From JAEXOD01 sp963663265 (lineage in GTDB: Bacteria > Bacteroidota > Ignavibacteria > Ignavibacteriales > Melioribacteraceae), in NCBI GenBank assembly GCA_963663265.2, contig CAXXXM010000001.1, positions 1,302,001 to 1,366,000 on the forward strand: a stretch of 64,000 nucleotides of DNA, given 5' to 3'. The position numbers were made by a program, and so were the translations under genes. The notes beneath the pieces were generated by a model that saw only the letters and a program-made list of their open reading frames with translations, was not told where the DNA came from and did not search any database. Shown here piece by piece: positions 25,556 to 34,882 of this stretch. Numbering within the stretch: the stretch's first letter is position 1; every line of letters starts with the position of its first letter.

Positions 25556-28432
25556 ATGAGAAGATTAGCCATACTAATTCTACTTTTTCTAACAGGTTCT
25601 TTAACATTTGGTCAAATTAGTTATCAAGGTCCAGTTCAAGGTACTTCAAGTGCCGGTAAAACTGTTAACACAAATAACTTTTTAAAGGCTTCAAATAGTA
25701 AATCTTCAAGATTTCGCATGTTTGCGAATCAAAGAATAAAAGACATACCAAATCCAATTGAAGATAACTTTGCGGCTGCTCCAGAGGGTACTAACTTATT
25801 TTTAAATAATACATCCGAAAAAGCACCAAAGCCTGATAATATTATTTTATTTACTAGTTTTAATGGTATTGATGAAACTAATTCTATTCCTCCAGATCCA
25901 TACGTAGCTGTTGGAGCAAATCATATTGTACAGACTGTTAATACATTATTCCGCATTTCAGATAAAGATGGAAAAAATGCAACAACAATTGCTGGTGATG
26001 ATTTTTTCCGTTCAGTTTATCCTCAAGTTAGTGTTTTTGATCCAAAAATTAGTTATGATCAATTTTCTAATCGTTGGATTATGGTTTGGTTACACCAAGA
26101 TGATGACGCTGCCGAAGGGGAGTTCCTTTTATCTGTATCTGACGACGACGATCCCAATGGTATTTGGTATATTTGGGCACTTCCTTCAAACGTATATGGA
26201 AATACTCAATCAGGGTCGTGGGGAGATTATCAAGGTGTTGGTTATGATGACAAAGCAATATATTTTACTTCAAACCAATTTACTTATGCCGGTAGTTACC
26301 AAGGTTCACGTTTAAGAATTATTCCTAAAGAACAACTTTATAATTCAACTACTCCAGGAACTGTAACTTATTCTGATATTTACAATATTACATATCCGGT
26401 TGGTAGTGGAAGTGCATTTAGTTTAAGACCGGCAAGAATGATGACTGCCGATGATAACTTTTATTTTGCAGTACATTCACCATATACGACAAAAAATAAT
26501 TTTGGTATATATAAATTAGCAAATCCATTGACTAATCCTGTATTAACAGGTGTTGCTGTTCCAGTAACTGCTTATTATACACCAACTGATCCCGATCAAT
26601 TGGGAGGTGGTTCGCCTGCAATAGATGGCGGTGGAGCTAATTTACGTAATGAACCAGTATTTAAGGATGGATTTATACACTTAACCCATGCAACACGCGT
26701 TGGTGCATATTCAGGTATTAGATATTTAGCAATAAATACCGGAACTAATTCTGCTATTGTAGATATGGTTGTAGGAGATCCTAATTCTTATCATACATAC
26801 CCTGCAGTTGCTGTAACAGAAGATGATGATGTTGTTTTAGTTTATAGTAAATCGTCATCAAGTACGTATATGGGAGCTTATTATACAATTATCCCTTCTA
26901 GTACTTTAGTTCCAAGCGAAAGTATAGAACTTCAACCTGGTTATGGTAACTATGTAAAAACATTCTCTGGCTCAAGAAATAGATGGGGAGATTATAGTGG
27001 AGCATGGACTGATCCTTCAGACCCTTCTAACATTTTCATTTTTGGAGAATATGTTGCAGAAACTAATACTTGGGGTTGTTGGTTAGGCGGTGTTAGAATT
27101 AAACCTTATCCAAATGCAACTGCATTTTTTGATAAAAATGAAGTGGATTTGGGATTTAGAGAAATTAATATTCCAAGCGAAACATTCCAAGTTAAAATAT
27201 TAAACTATGGTGAACCTCAATTATCTATTAGCAATATTCAACCAAGCAGCTCAAATTTTGTTATTCAAAACAATTTAACTTATCCAATCACTTTGAATTC
27301 ATTTGAATCAATAGTTTTAGATGTTGTTTTTACTCCAACTGAAGAAAAAGAATATCTTGATTCTTTAATTGTATCATCAAACGATGTTGATGAACCAAAT
27401 AAATCTATAATAATTAAATCAACTGGTTACTTAATCAATAAAGCTACTGAAAACGTTTTTTATGCAACCTCAGGTACTTCTTCATTAAGTAAATTGATTT
27501 CTATTAATCCAACTAACGCATCTGCAACATTAATTGGAGAAGCAAACATTGGAAAGCTTAATTCTTTAACTGTACAAAAAAGTACAAAAGAATTGTATAC
27601 TCTCGTTGCAACTTCTACTAATTCCAAAATTGCAAGAGTTGATGCTACAACTGGAAATGCAGTTGTTTATAAGGATTTTGGCATAAACTTTAAGGCTATT
27701 GCTTTTGACAAAAACGATACGTTATATGCCATTTCTGATGATAACAAATTATATACGATTGATATTAAAAACTCATCTGTAAATCTTAAAACTGATTTAA
27801 GTATCTCGGTTTTGGCTATGGCATTTGATCCTTCTGATAACAAGTTGTTTGCTACAATAGATTCAACAACTGGAAAAGATAGAATCTATACAATTGATGT
27901 TACTACAGGTACTTCCACGTTAATTGGCAATACATCAATAAACTATATTCATTCTGCTTTAAGTTTTGATAAAAACAATGAACTTTATGGTTTAGCTTTA
28001 AAAGCTTTCCAAAGAGGAAATTTAATTAAAATAGACAAAAATACGGGACTTGGTACTGAATTAGGAAATACTACTTATACCTCAACATTGGGTATGACAA
28101 TTTTGGCTGATACAACTACTTCTGTTGAAGAAGAATTAGTAAATAATCCTGCTGATTTTGCATTAATTCAGAACTATCCAAATCCATTTAACCCAAGTAC
28201 TACAATAAGTTTTAACCTGCCTGTGGCTTCAAAAGTAAAACTGACTATTTATAATGTACTCGGACAGCAAATTAAAGTATTAGTTAATAAAGATTTAGCT
28301 GCCGGAAAGCATAACATTATGTTTAATGCTAATAATGAGCTTACAAGTGGAATGTACATGTATTCTTTAGAAGCTACCGGCGTTAATGGTAAGAAATTTA
28401 ACCAAACTAAGAAAATGATGTTGGTTAAGTAA
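25556..28432 (+). CDS. Large T9SS-exported protein with Hydin-like and propeller regions
   Basis: 958 residues: signal peptide (1-20, ending LTFGQ), a region of about 80-515 with many aromatic/Asp motifs (IPPDPYVAVGANHIVQTVN, WGDYQGVGYDDKAIYFTSNQF) common in exported bacterial repeat proteins, an ASPM-SPD2-Hydin-type Ig domain (about 525-625), a propeller-like region (about 635-855) and a C-terminal T9SS type A sorting domain from about 865 (NYPNPFNPSTTISF). Surface-attached or released; function unknown. GGAGG-like box (ATGGAGGAAATATAAG) nine bases before ATG. Monocistronic. Confidence 0.85.
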   Translation: MRRLAILILLFLTGSLTFGQISYQGPVQGTSSAGKTVNTNNFLKASNSKSSRFRMFANQRIKDIPNPIEDNFAAAPEGTNLFLNNTSEKAPKPDNIILFTSFNGIDETNSIPPDPYVAVGANHIVQTVNTLFRISDKDGKNATTIAGDDFFRSVYPQVSVFDPKISYDQFSNRWIMVWLHQDDDAAEGEFLLSVSDDDDPNGIWYIWALPSNVYGNTQSGSWGDYQGVGYDDKAIYFTSNQFTYAGSYQGSRLRIIPKEQLYNSTTPGTVTYSDIYNITYPVGSGSAFSLRPARMMTADDNFYFAVHSPYTTKNNFGIYKLANPLTNPVLTGVAVPVTAYYTPTDPDQLGGGSPAIDGGGANLRNEPVFKDGFIHLTHATRVGAYSGIRYLAINTGTNSAIVDMVVGDPNSYHTYPAVAVTEDDDVVLVYSKSSSSTYMGAYYTIIPSSTLVPSESIELQPGYGNYVKTFSGSRNRWGDYSGAWTDPSDPSNIFIFGEYVAETNTWGCWLGGVRIKPYPNATAFFDKNEVDLGFREINIPSETFQVKILNYGEPQLSISNIQPSSSNFVIQNNLTYPITLNSFESIVLDVVFTPTEEKEYLDSLIVSSNDVDEPNKSIIIKSTGYLINKATENVFYATSGTSSLSKLISINPTNASATLIGEANIGKLNSLTVQKSTKELYTLVATSTNSKIARVDATTGNAVVYKDFGINFKAIAFDKNDTLYAISDDNKLYTIDIKNSSVNLKTDLSISVLAMAFDPSDNKLFATIDSTTGKDRIYTIDVTTGTSTLIGNTSINYIHSALSFDKNNELYGLALKAFQRGNLIKIDKNTGLGTELGNTTYTSTLGMTILADTTTSVEEELVNNPADFALIQNYPNPFNPSTTISFNLPVASKVKLTIYNVLGQQIKVLVNKDLAAGKHNIMFNANNELTSGMYMYSLEATGVNGKKFNQTKKMMLVK

Positions 28433-28468
28433 GTATTAGTATTTAGTAGAATAATAATTTAAAAGAAC

Positions 28469-28513
28469 AAATTATAAAGGGTATTCAATTAAATTGAATA
28501 CCCTTTATAATTT
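28469..28513. terminator. Long bidirectional terminator palindrome
   Basis: A 45-base near-perfect palindrome: 22-base arms from AAATTATAAAGG to CCTTTATAATTT around a single central base. It lies between two convergent genes and its right arm reaches the first base of the stop codon of the minus-strand peptidase gene. Confidence 0.88.
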
Positions 28514-30642
28514 TAAAGATTATTTAAGAAATAATTACTTATTTTATTATATAAATGTAAAGCATCTTTTCCAGAAACCCCATGTGTATGATGAACATAT
28601 GGAAAATAATCAAGAGCTTTATTTAGCGAAGTTGCTTTTTGAGTGAACAATAGTGTGTGCTGCCATACTACGGTATTATCTGAGGTACCATGCACCAATA
28701 ATAATTTGCCATTCAAATTATTAACATAATTCAATAGATTAGAATTATTGAAACCATCGGGGTTACTTTGTGGTGTATCCATATAACGCTCTGTATACAT
28801 AACTTCATAGTACTTCCAGTCAATAACAGCACCTCCACCAACTCCAACTTTAAAAGTATTATTAGTTCTAAGCATTAATGATGTTGTCATAAAACCACCG
28901 TAACTCCAGCCATAAGCACCAAACCGTGTTGAATCCACATAACTTAATGTTTTAAGATAGTTAACACCTCGCATTTGGTCTTCAACTTCTATGCTTCCTA
29001 ATTGTCTAAAAGTAGCTTGTTCAAATTCAAGCCCTCTAAATGATGTACCTCTGTTGTCAACAGTAAATACAATATAACCTTTTTCAGCCATGTATTGGAA
29101 CCAAAAATCATAACGTCCCCAAATCCATCTATTACTGACTTCTTGAGAGTGTGGTCCCCCATAAACATAAACTATTACGGGATATTTTTTTGTTGAATCA
29201 AAATTAGTAGGTAATATTAAACGAGCATATAAATCAGGCATTCCTTCGTTTTTAATTGTTAATAATTTTGGATATGAAATTAAATATTCTTTAACCGGAT
29301 TATCAGAAATTAACAAATCTTTAACTTTTGAACCTTCATTTTTGTATAGTGATATAACTCGAGGTATTGAAAGTGAAGAAAACTTATCAAAAAAGTATTC
29401 ATCATTAAAAACTATTTGGTGAGTACCTTCTTCAGTTGTCAATTGTTTTTTGTTTAATGACTCCATATTAATACAATATAAATGTCTTTCAAGAGGGGAT
29501 TGTTCAGTTGAGATATAAAACAGATTTTTTGTCTTCGAACTAAATCCTATATAATCAGTTACTTCCCAAGTTCCTTTTGTTATCTGTTTTACTAAATTTC
29601 CATTAATATCATATTCATATAAATGATTGTAACCATCTCTTTTTGAAAACCACAAAAAGTGTGAATCATCGATAAATATTAAAGGATTTTCCGGTTCAAC
29701 AAACTTACTATTATTTTCTTCAAATAAAACTTTTGCTTTCTTACCATTAGTTGCATCATATTTTACCAATTTATAATGATTTTGGTCTCTGTTTAGAAGA
29801 GCAACAAAAACATATTTTTCATCAGGGCTCCAAGTAACACAAGTTAAGTATTGATCCTTTGGCAAACCGGTTTCTAAGTAAACTGTTTTATTAGTCTTTA
29901 AATTATAAATCCCAATTGTAACTTCGTGACTTTTACCACCAGCCATTGGATATTTATCATATTCTACTGTTGCAGGTAAGCTGCTGAGGTCTAAAATAGG
30001 GTAATCAGTAACCATTGTTTGATCCATCCTATAAAAAGCTAAATAATTGTTTTGAGGAGACCAAAATATTCCTTTTGTAATACCAAATTCATTTCTATGT
30101 ACTGACTGCCCAAATAATATGTTTTTGTTTGATTCGCTTGATATTTGTACTGTTTTATTCTCACTATCAGTATAAAATAAATTATTATCGATTGTATAGG
30201 CAATCGCTTTTGAGGAATTATCAACCTCTAAATTTGAACAGTTAGAAGGTAGAATAATTTTATTTACTATTTCCTTTTGGTTAAAATCATACACTAAATA
30301 AACAGAATCAACAACAAAATAAAATGTATTTTTATTGATAGAAGTTAAGCGAGGAAATCTGTTAAGATTTTTAACGTTTTCCTTATTTAATAATACATTA
30401 AACTCAGTTAAACTTATTGAAGAAAATGGTTTATCGTTATTAACAGCAAAGATATCCAATGATTGGGATTCAGAGTTGATATAATAATAATTATTTGTCC
30501 CAGAAATCCAATTAAGTTGCTGTAAATCTTTTGGAGATAATGAATAATAAGAATTTAGAACCACATCCTCCATTGTTAAAGATTTTGTTTGAGCATTAAT
30601 TGTTATAAATACAAAATAAAACAAAATAAGTAGTTTTTTCAT
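28513..30642 (-). CDS. Dipeptidyl peptidase IV-like serine peptidase (S9B)
   Basis: About 709 residues from the ATG at 30642, which has a GGAG box and begins a clear signal peptide (MKKLLILFYFVFITINAQ); an upstream in-frame ATG at 30702 would add 20 residues before the signal and is unlikely. An N-terminal eight-bladed DPPIV_N propeller (about 80-430) precedes the alpha/beta hydrolase domain. Catalytic triad: Ser580 (GWSYGGF), Asp655 (HGTSDNTV) and His687 (HHTHGV), with the spacing of mammalian DPP-IV. It removes X-Pro or X-Ala dipeptides in the periplasm or outer envelope, for growth on peptides. Followed by a shared terminator. Confidence 0.93.
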   Translation of the reverse strand: MKKLLILFYFVFITINAQTKSLTMEDVVLNSYYSLSPKDLQQLNWISGTNNYYYINSESQSLDIFAVNNDKPFSSISLTEFNVLLNKENVKNLNRFPRLTSINKNTFYFVVDSVYLVYDFNQKEIVNKIILPSNCSNLEVDNSSKAIAYTIDNNLFYTDSENKTVQISSESNKNILFGQSVHRNEFGITKGIFWSPQNNYLAFYRMDQTMVTDYPILDLSSLPATVEYDKYPMAGGKSHEVTIGIYNLKTNKTVYLETGLPKDQYLTCVTWSPDEKYVFVALLNRDQNHYKLVKYDATNGKKAKVLFEENNSKFVEPENPLIFIDDSHFLWFSKRDGYNHLYEYDINGNLVKQITKGTWEVTDYIGFSSKTKNLFYISTEQSPLERHLYCINMESLNKKQLTTEEGTHQIVFNDEYFFDKFSSLSIPRVISLYKNEGSKVKDLLISDNPVKEYLISYPKLLTIKNEGMPDLYARLILPTNFDSTKKYPVIVYVYGGPHSQEVSNRWIWGRYDFWFQYMAEKGYIVFTVDNRGTSFRGLEFEQATFRQLGSIEVEDQMRGVNYLKTLSYVDSTRFGAYGWSYGGFMTTSLMLRTNNTFKVGVGGGAVIDWKYYEVMYTERYMDTPQSNPDGFNNSNLLNYVNNLNGKLLLVHGTSDNTVVWQHTLLFTQKATSLNKALDYFPYVHHTHGVSGKDALHLYNKISNYFLNNL

Positions 30643-30690
30643 TTTTACTCCATAATTTTTTAACTTTAATATAAACATTTTAAAATAAAA

Positions 30691-30714
30691 AAAGAGATTC
30701 AACTGAATCTCTTT
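30691..30714 (-). terminator. Terminator after clpP
   Basis: AAAGAGATTCA / TGAATCTCTTT 11-base stem with a two-base centre, followed on the minus strand by a run of T. It ends the tig-clpP transcript ahead of the peptidase gene. Confidence 0.85.
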
Positions 30715-30737
30715 TTTAACAAAGTATATAATAATAA

Positions 30738-31367
30738 TTATTCTTCTTTTTTAGTTACAGGAGTAACACGTTTTTCTAAAATATTATCAATGATGCTATA
30801 CTGTTTAGCATCTTCAGTACTCAAGTAATAATCTCTATCGCAATCCTTAGTTATTTGTTCCATACTTTTACCAGTATGTTTTGCTAAAATTCCGTATAAA
30901 GTTTCACGTGTTTTAACCATTTCTTTGGCATGTATTTCAATATCAGTAGTTTGACCCTGTATACCACCAATCCAAGGTTGATGAATCATAATACGAGAGT
31001 TGGGGAGAGCAGTTCTTTTTTTATCTGCACCACCTGCCAATAAAATAGCACCCATACTTGCAGCTAAACCGACACAGATTGTAGCAACATCAGATTTAAT
31101 AAACTGCATTGTATCATAAATTGCCAACCCTGCAGATACACTTCCGCCTGGTGAATTAATATATAAACTTATATCCTTATCAGGATCTTCAGCTTCTAAT
31201 AAAATCAATTGAGCAATAACAATACTTGCAACATGATCATCAATTGCTGAACCAAGAAAAATAATTCTTTCGCGTAACAAACGTGAAAAGATATCCATTC
31301 CTCTTTCACCACGACCTGTTTGTTCAATAACATAAGGAACAAGTTGGTTATAAATTTCTGGTTTCAA
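30738..31367 (-). CDS. clpP: ATP-dependent Clp protease proteolytic subunit
   Basis: 209 residues with the ClpP triad Ser104 (AASMGA), His129 (MIHQP) and Asp178 (DRDYY), spaced as in E. coli ClpP, and the handle region NSPGGSVSAGLAIYD. It forms the tetradecameric protease chamber used by ClpX/ClpA unfoldases. It lies two bases after the trigger factor gene, the classic tig-clpP order; clpX, which usually follows, is absent and an unrelated peptidase gene comes next. Confidence 0.97.
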   Translation of the reverse strand: MKPEIYNQLVPYVIEQTGRGERGMDIFSRLLRERIIFLGSAIDDHVASIVIAQLILLEAEDPDKDISLYINSPGGSVSAGLAIYDTMQFIKSDVATICVGLAASMGAILLAGGADKKRTALPNSRIMIHQPWIGGIQGQTTDIEIHAKEMVKTRETLYGILAKHTGKSMEQITKDCDRDYYLSTEDAKQYSIIDNILEKRVTPVTKKEE

Positions 31368-31369
31368 TT

Positions 31370-32704
31370 TTATTCTCCTTTTAATTCAACATCTTTAGAA
31401 ACAAAAGTATTATTTTCTTCAACATATTTTAATATTTTTGCATCTAATTCTTCACTTGCTCTGTTTGATTCTTTATAGTATGCTTTTAATTTATCAATCG
31501 AGATACCTGTTTTTTCATGTTGTTTTTGAATCATTTCATCTAATTCGGCATCTGAAAAATTAATATTTTCTAAACGTGCAATATTCTTTGCAACTAAATA
31601 CCATTGTACTTGTTGAATTGCTCTTGGATATAATGCATTAGCTAAAACATCATCAGAAAAAGCAGGATAGTTTTGAGCACTTAATTCTTTTCTTTGTTTT
31701 ACTATCAAATGATTTAAAGTATCACCAACAAAACGATAAGGTAACTCAAATTGATTGTTTTCCAAAATCTTAATAATTAAATTATTACGAGCTTCATCTT
31801 CCGACAATTTTTTATAATAATTATTATAATCTGTCAAAATTTGCTCTTTAAATTCATTTAGTGTTTTAGATTTATTATTTGAATATTCAGCAACTTTTTC
31901 GTCAGTCAATTCAGGGAAAATGATCTTAAATAATTGTTTAATTTTTAGAACTACTTTTGCTTCGTGTACATGTTTATGTTCACCTTCGCCATGTTCATGT
32001 TTTTCAATAATTTCAATAACATCGCCAGCTTTTTTGGTAACAAAAAGATCAGTTACATTTTTTTTCAATCCAGGTGAAGAAATATCAAAAGCAAAATCAG
32101 TTGTATCCATTGTAAAACCTTCAACTGATTTAGATAAATCAATATATGCTTTCTGCATATCTTCTAACAAAGTATAGTCTTCATCGTTATATTTTTCTTC
32201 ATCAACAGGTTCAACAACAGCAACATATTCTTTTGTTTCAATTGTATCAGCCTTTTCAAAAGAAGCATCTTTTTTGCTTATATCTTTTACAACACCTTCA
32301 ACATAAGCATCTGCAATTACATAGTTTTTCTTTTCGATTTCTAAATTTTTATAATCTTTTAGTTCCAAAGTAGGAATAATTTCAATATCAACAATAAGAT
32401 CGATATTTTCTTCAATCTTTATATCTTTCAGAATTGGTTTGTTTAATGTTTGGTATTCTGAATCTTTTAATGCATCTTCAATAAATTTATCAGATTTCTT
32501 CTGAACTGTACTAATTTCAATGTCATTCTTAAAAACTCTTTTCATTATTGACATTGGAACTTTGCCTTTTCTGAATCCTGGATAAGTAATATCTTTTCTT
32601 TCTTTTACATAAGCTTCTTCAAAGTCATTAGTCATTTCATTATATGGTATTGTAATAACAACTTCATAATTGCATTCTGAAAGCTTGTTATATTTGGTTT
32701 CCAA
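31370..32704 (-). CDS. tig: Trigger factor, ribosome-associated chaperone
   Basis: About 444 residues from the TTG at 32704, chosen because GAGG lies five bases upstream; reading further upstream in frame runs through the tRNA-Leu gene and is not coding. The N-terminal ribosome-binding domain has the GFRxGKxP signature (YPGFRKGKVPMSIMKRVF). A middle FKBP-like domain is diverged and carries a histidine-rich loop (EKHEHGEGEHKHVHEA, about 231-247) that could bind Ni or Zn. The C-terminal SurA-like helical domain completes the protein. It folds nascent chains on the ribosome and is cotranscribed with clpP. Confidence 0.93.
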   Translation of the reverse strand: METKYNKLSECNYEVVITIPYNEMTNDFEEAYVKERKDITYPGFRKGKVPMSIMKRVFKNDIEISTVQKKSDKFIEDALKDSEYQTLNKPILKDIKIEENIDLIVDIEIIPTLELKDYKNLEIEKKNYVIADAYVEGVVKDISKKDASFEKADTIETKEYVAVVEPVDEEKYNDEDYTLLEDMQKAYIDLSKSVEGFTMDTTDFAFDISSPGLKKNVTDLFVTKKAGDVIEIIEKHEHGEGEHKHVHEAKVVLKIKQLFKIIFPELTDEKVAEYSNNKSKTLNEFKEQILTDYNNYYKKLSEDEARNNLIIKILENNQFELPYRFVGDTLNHLIVKQRKELSAQNYPAFSDDVLANALYPRAIQQVQWYLVAKNIARLENINFSDAELDEMIQKQHEKTGISIDKLKAYYKESNRASEELDAKILKYVEENNTFVSKDVELKGE

Positions 32705-32742
32705 TTTTACCTCTAAATTATAATAAAAAAAGGGATGTTTAG

Positions 32743-32824
32743 TGCGAGAAGGGGGACTCGAACCCCCACATCTTTCGATACTAGATCCTAAGTCTAGCGC
32801 GTCTACCAATTTCGCCACCCTCGC
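32743..32824 (-). tRNA. tRNA-Leu (anticodon TAG)
   Basis: Type II tRNA of 82 nt on the minus strand: acceptor GCGAGGG with TTCTCGC (two G-U pairs), anticodon stem CTAGA/TCTAG around CTTAGGA (anticodon TAG), variable arm and T-arm GGGGG/CCCCC around TTCGAGT. Discriminator A; CCA not encoded. It lies 38 bases upstream of the trigger factor start and may be cotranscribed with tig-clpP. Confidence 0.93.
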
Positions 32825-32834
32825 AAAAGGACAA

Positions 32835-32842
32835 CAAAAATA
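32835..32842 (-). promoter_or_regulatory. -7 element of the tRNA-Leu/tig promoter
   Basis: TATTTTTG on the minus strand matches TAnnTTTG exactly and ends about 11 bases before the tRNA 5' end, the right place for its promoter. A clear TTTG -33 box at the standard distance is not seen; TTG occurs about 20 bases upstream. Confidence 0.45.
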
Positions 32843-32989
32843 ATAATTATTTTAACAAAAAGCAAGAACAATTACATAATTATATAAATTTCATAATACT
32901 AAAATAACTAAATAAACAATAAAATCTAACAAAATATTTTATTATATTACATTACTTTACAAAATTTAATTCACAATATAATAAAATTT

Positions 32990-34879
32990 ATGAATGATTT
33001 TATTGGGATAAACATAGAAAATTACAAAATAGTTTCTCTATTAGGAAAAGGTGGTATGGGAATTGTTTACAAAGCCTATGATACAAAATTAGATAGGTTT
33101 GTTGCAATCAAAATGTTGAACCCACAAAATCATGATAATGACCGTTTTATTGAAAGATTTAAGCGTGAAGCAAAAAATCAAGCTAAATTGACTCACCCAA
33201 ATATCGCAACTGTTTATGGTTTTATTGAATACGAAGGCTTACTTGGGATTGTTATGGAGTATTTAGATGGTGATGGATTAGATAAAATAATTTATAGAAA
33301 AAAAAGAATTGGTTTAATTGATACAGTATCAATTATTAAACAAGTTCTTCAAGGTTTAGGTTATGCTCATCAAAAAGGATTTGTTCATAGAGATATAAAA
33401 CCATCTAACATTATTTTGGGGCGTGATGGAAATGTTAAAATAATGGATTTTGGTATTTCAAAATCTTTACAAGACAAAGGAATGACAAAAACCGGTGCAA
33501 AAGTTGGAACTTTGTATTATATGAGTCCTGAACAGGTAAAAGGTGGTGATTTAACAATTCAAAGCGATATCTATTCTGTCGGATGTACACTTTTTGAAAT
33601 GTTGGTAGGAGAGCCTCCATTTTACAATCAAACTGATTTTGAGGTTATGGAAGGTCATTTAAAAAGAGACCCTGCAAAAATTTCAAAATTAATAATTGGA
33701 TTACCAGAAGATTTAGATAAAATTATTTTTACTGCAATGAAAAAAAACCCGGAAGAACGTTTTTTTTCTTGCGAAGATTTTTTCCAAGCATTAGAGCAAT
33801 TAAAGAAATATTACAATACAATTTCGCCCAAAATAAAACAGCATAACAACAAGACAAAAATCCGTATTTATTCAACAATCGGTTTTAGTGTATTTGTATT
33901 AATTTTTATTATGTTATCTTATTTTATTTATTCACAAGTGTATGAATTAATCGAATCAAAGAAAATATTTGAATTACGTAAATACGGGATTGAATCTCTT
34001 TTTGAAAAGAAATTTGCAAATAATTTTAAAATATCCAAATTGGAAATTCAAACTAAAAGTAATTTAAATTCTGTTTATTTCTTAAATAACAATATTGGTA
34101 TTGTTGCTGGCGACTCTGGAACATGTTTATTAACAACGAATTCCGGTAAAAATTGGATTACTAAAAAAATTGATAGCTCCTTAACATTTAACGATGTTTT
34201 TATCACTGATGATGGTAAGTCTTTTTTAATAACCAACGATGGTAATATATTTTATAGTAGGGATTATTTTGATAATTACAGAGTAAATTCTACAAATAAT
34301 AATTGTGCCTTACTTAAAATTAAATTTGTTGACAACCTAATCGGCTTTGCTTTGGGTAGTAAAGGGACTTTATTATATACAAATAATGGAGGAGAGACTT
34401 GGGGTCAGTTAAAGACTGGAACAAGTGAACTTCTTTACGATATCGATTTTGTTAATAAAAATACCGGCTTTATTGTTGGATGGAATGGAGTAGTGTTAAA
34501 AACAAATAATGGTGGATTAAATTGGAACCCGGAAAAACCATTTGCTAACAAATATATAAAATCGATAGCTTTTGATAGAAGTGGAAATGGATTTGCTGTT
34601 GGTGCTCCCGGAGTAATTTATTATACTAATGACGGGGGAACATCATGGAATGAATACTTAACCAACAATATGGGGTCGTTTCAAAAAATAAGATTTTTGG
34701 ATAATAAAAAAGTTTTGGGAGTAGGAAACAAAGGAACATTAATTTATACTGATAATTTGGGAGATGACTGGAAACTTGTTGATTCTGGTTATTTTATTAA
34801 TTTCTCAAATTATTGTATAACACCAAATAAAAATATTTATATAACTGGAATTAACGGATTACTATTAAAAATTAAGTAA
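32990..34879 (+). CDS. Membrane Ser/Thr protein kinase with YCF48/BNR-like propeller sensor
   Basis: 629 residues. The N-terminal eukaryotic-like kinase domain (about 10-275) has the glycine loop GKGGMGIVYKAYD, VAIK lysine (about 40), HRDIKPSN catalytic loop (about 132) and DFG (about 151). One membrane helix follows (about 293-315). The outer part (about 340-629) is built of five to six repeats of a YCF48/BNR type, each ending in a TNNGGETW-like tip (TTNSGKNW, TNNGGETW, TNNGGLNW, TNDGGTSW, TDNLGDDW), so a propeller of the photosystem-assembly/sialidase-like class. It probably senses an extracytoplasmic ligand and phosphorylates cytosolic proteins. Three bases before murA, so peptidoglycan synthesis is a possible target. 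Confidence 0.9.
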   Translation: MNDFIGINIENYKIVSLLGKGGMGIVYKAYDTKLDRFVAIKMLNPQNHDNDRFIERFKREAKNQAKLTHPNIATVYGFIEYEGLLGIVMEYLDGDGLDKIIYRKKRIGLIDTVSIIKQVLQGLGYAHQKGFVHRDIKPSNIILGRDGNVKIMDFGISKSLQDKGMTKTGAKVGTLYYMSPEQVKGGDLTIQSDIYSVGCTLFEMLVGEPPFYNQTDFEVMEGHLKRDPAKISKLIIGLPEDLDKIIFTAMKKNPEERFFSCEDFFQALEQLKKYYNTISPKIKQHNNKTKIRIYSTIGFSVFVLIFIMLSYFIYSQVYELIESKKIFELRKYGIESLFEKKFANNFKISKLEIQTKSNLNSVYFLNNNIGIVAGDSGTCLLTTNSGKNWITKKIDSSLTFNDVFITDDGKSFLITNDGNIFYSRDYFDNYRVNSTNNNCALLKIKFVDNLIGFALGSKGTLLYTNNGGETWGQLKTGTSELLYDIDFVNKNTGFIVGWNGVVLKTNNGGLNWNPEKPFANKYIKSIAFDRSGNGFAVGAPGVIYYTNDGGTSWNEYLTNNMGSFQKIRFLDNKKVLGVGNKGTLIYTDNLGDDWKLVDSGYFINFSNYCITPNKNIYITGINGLLLKIK

Positions 34880-34882
34880 ATT

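Noticed and set aside
30643..30702. Extra 20 codons at the start of the DPP-IV-like gene
   Set aside because: The signal peptide begins at the later ATG (30642), which also has a GGAG box.
32705..32818. N-terminal extension of the trigger factor frame, beginning MAKLVDALDLGSS
   Set aside because: It is the translation of the tRNA-Leu gene on the same strand. The GAGG box five bases before the TTG at 32704 marks the real start.
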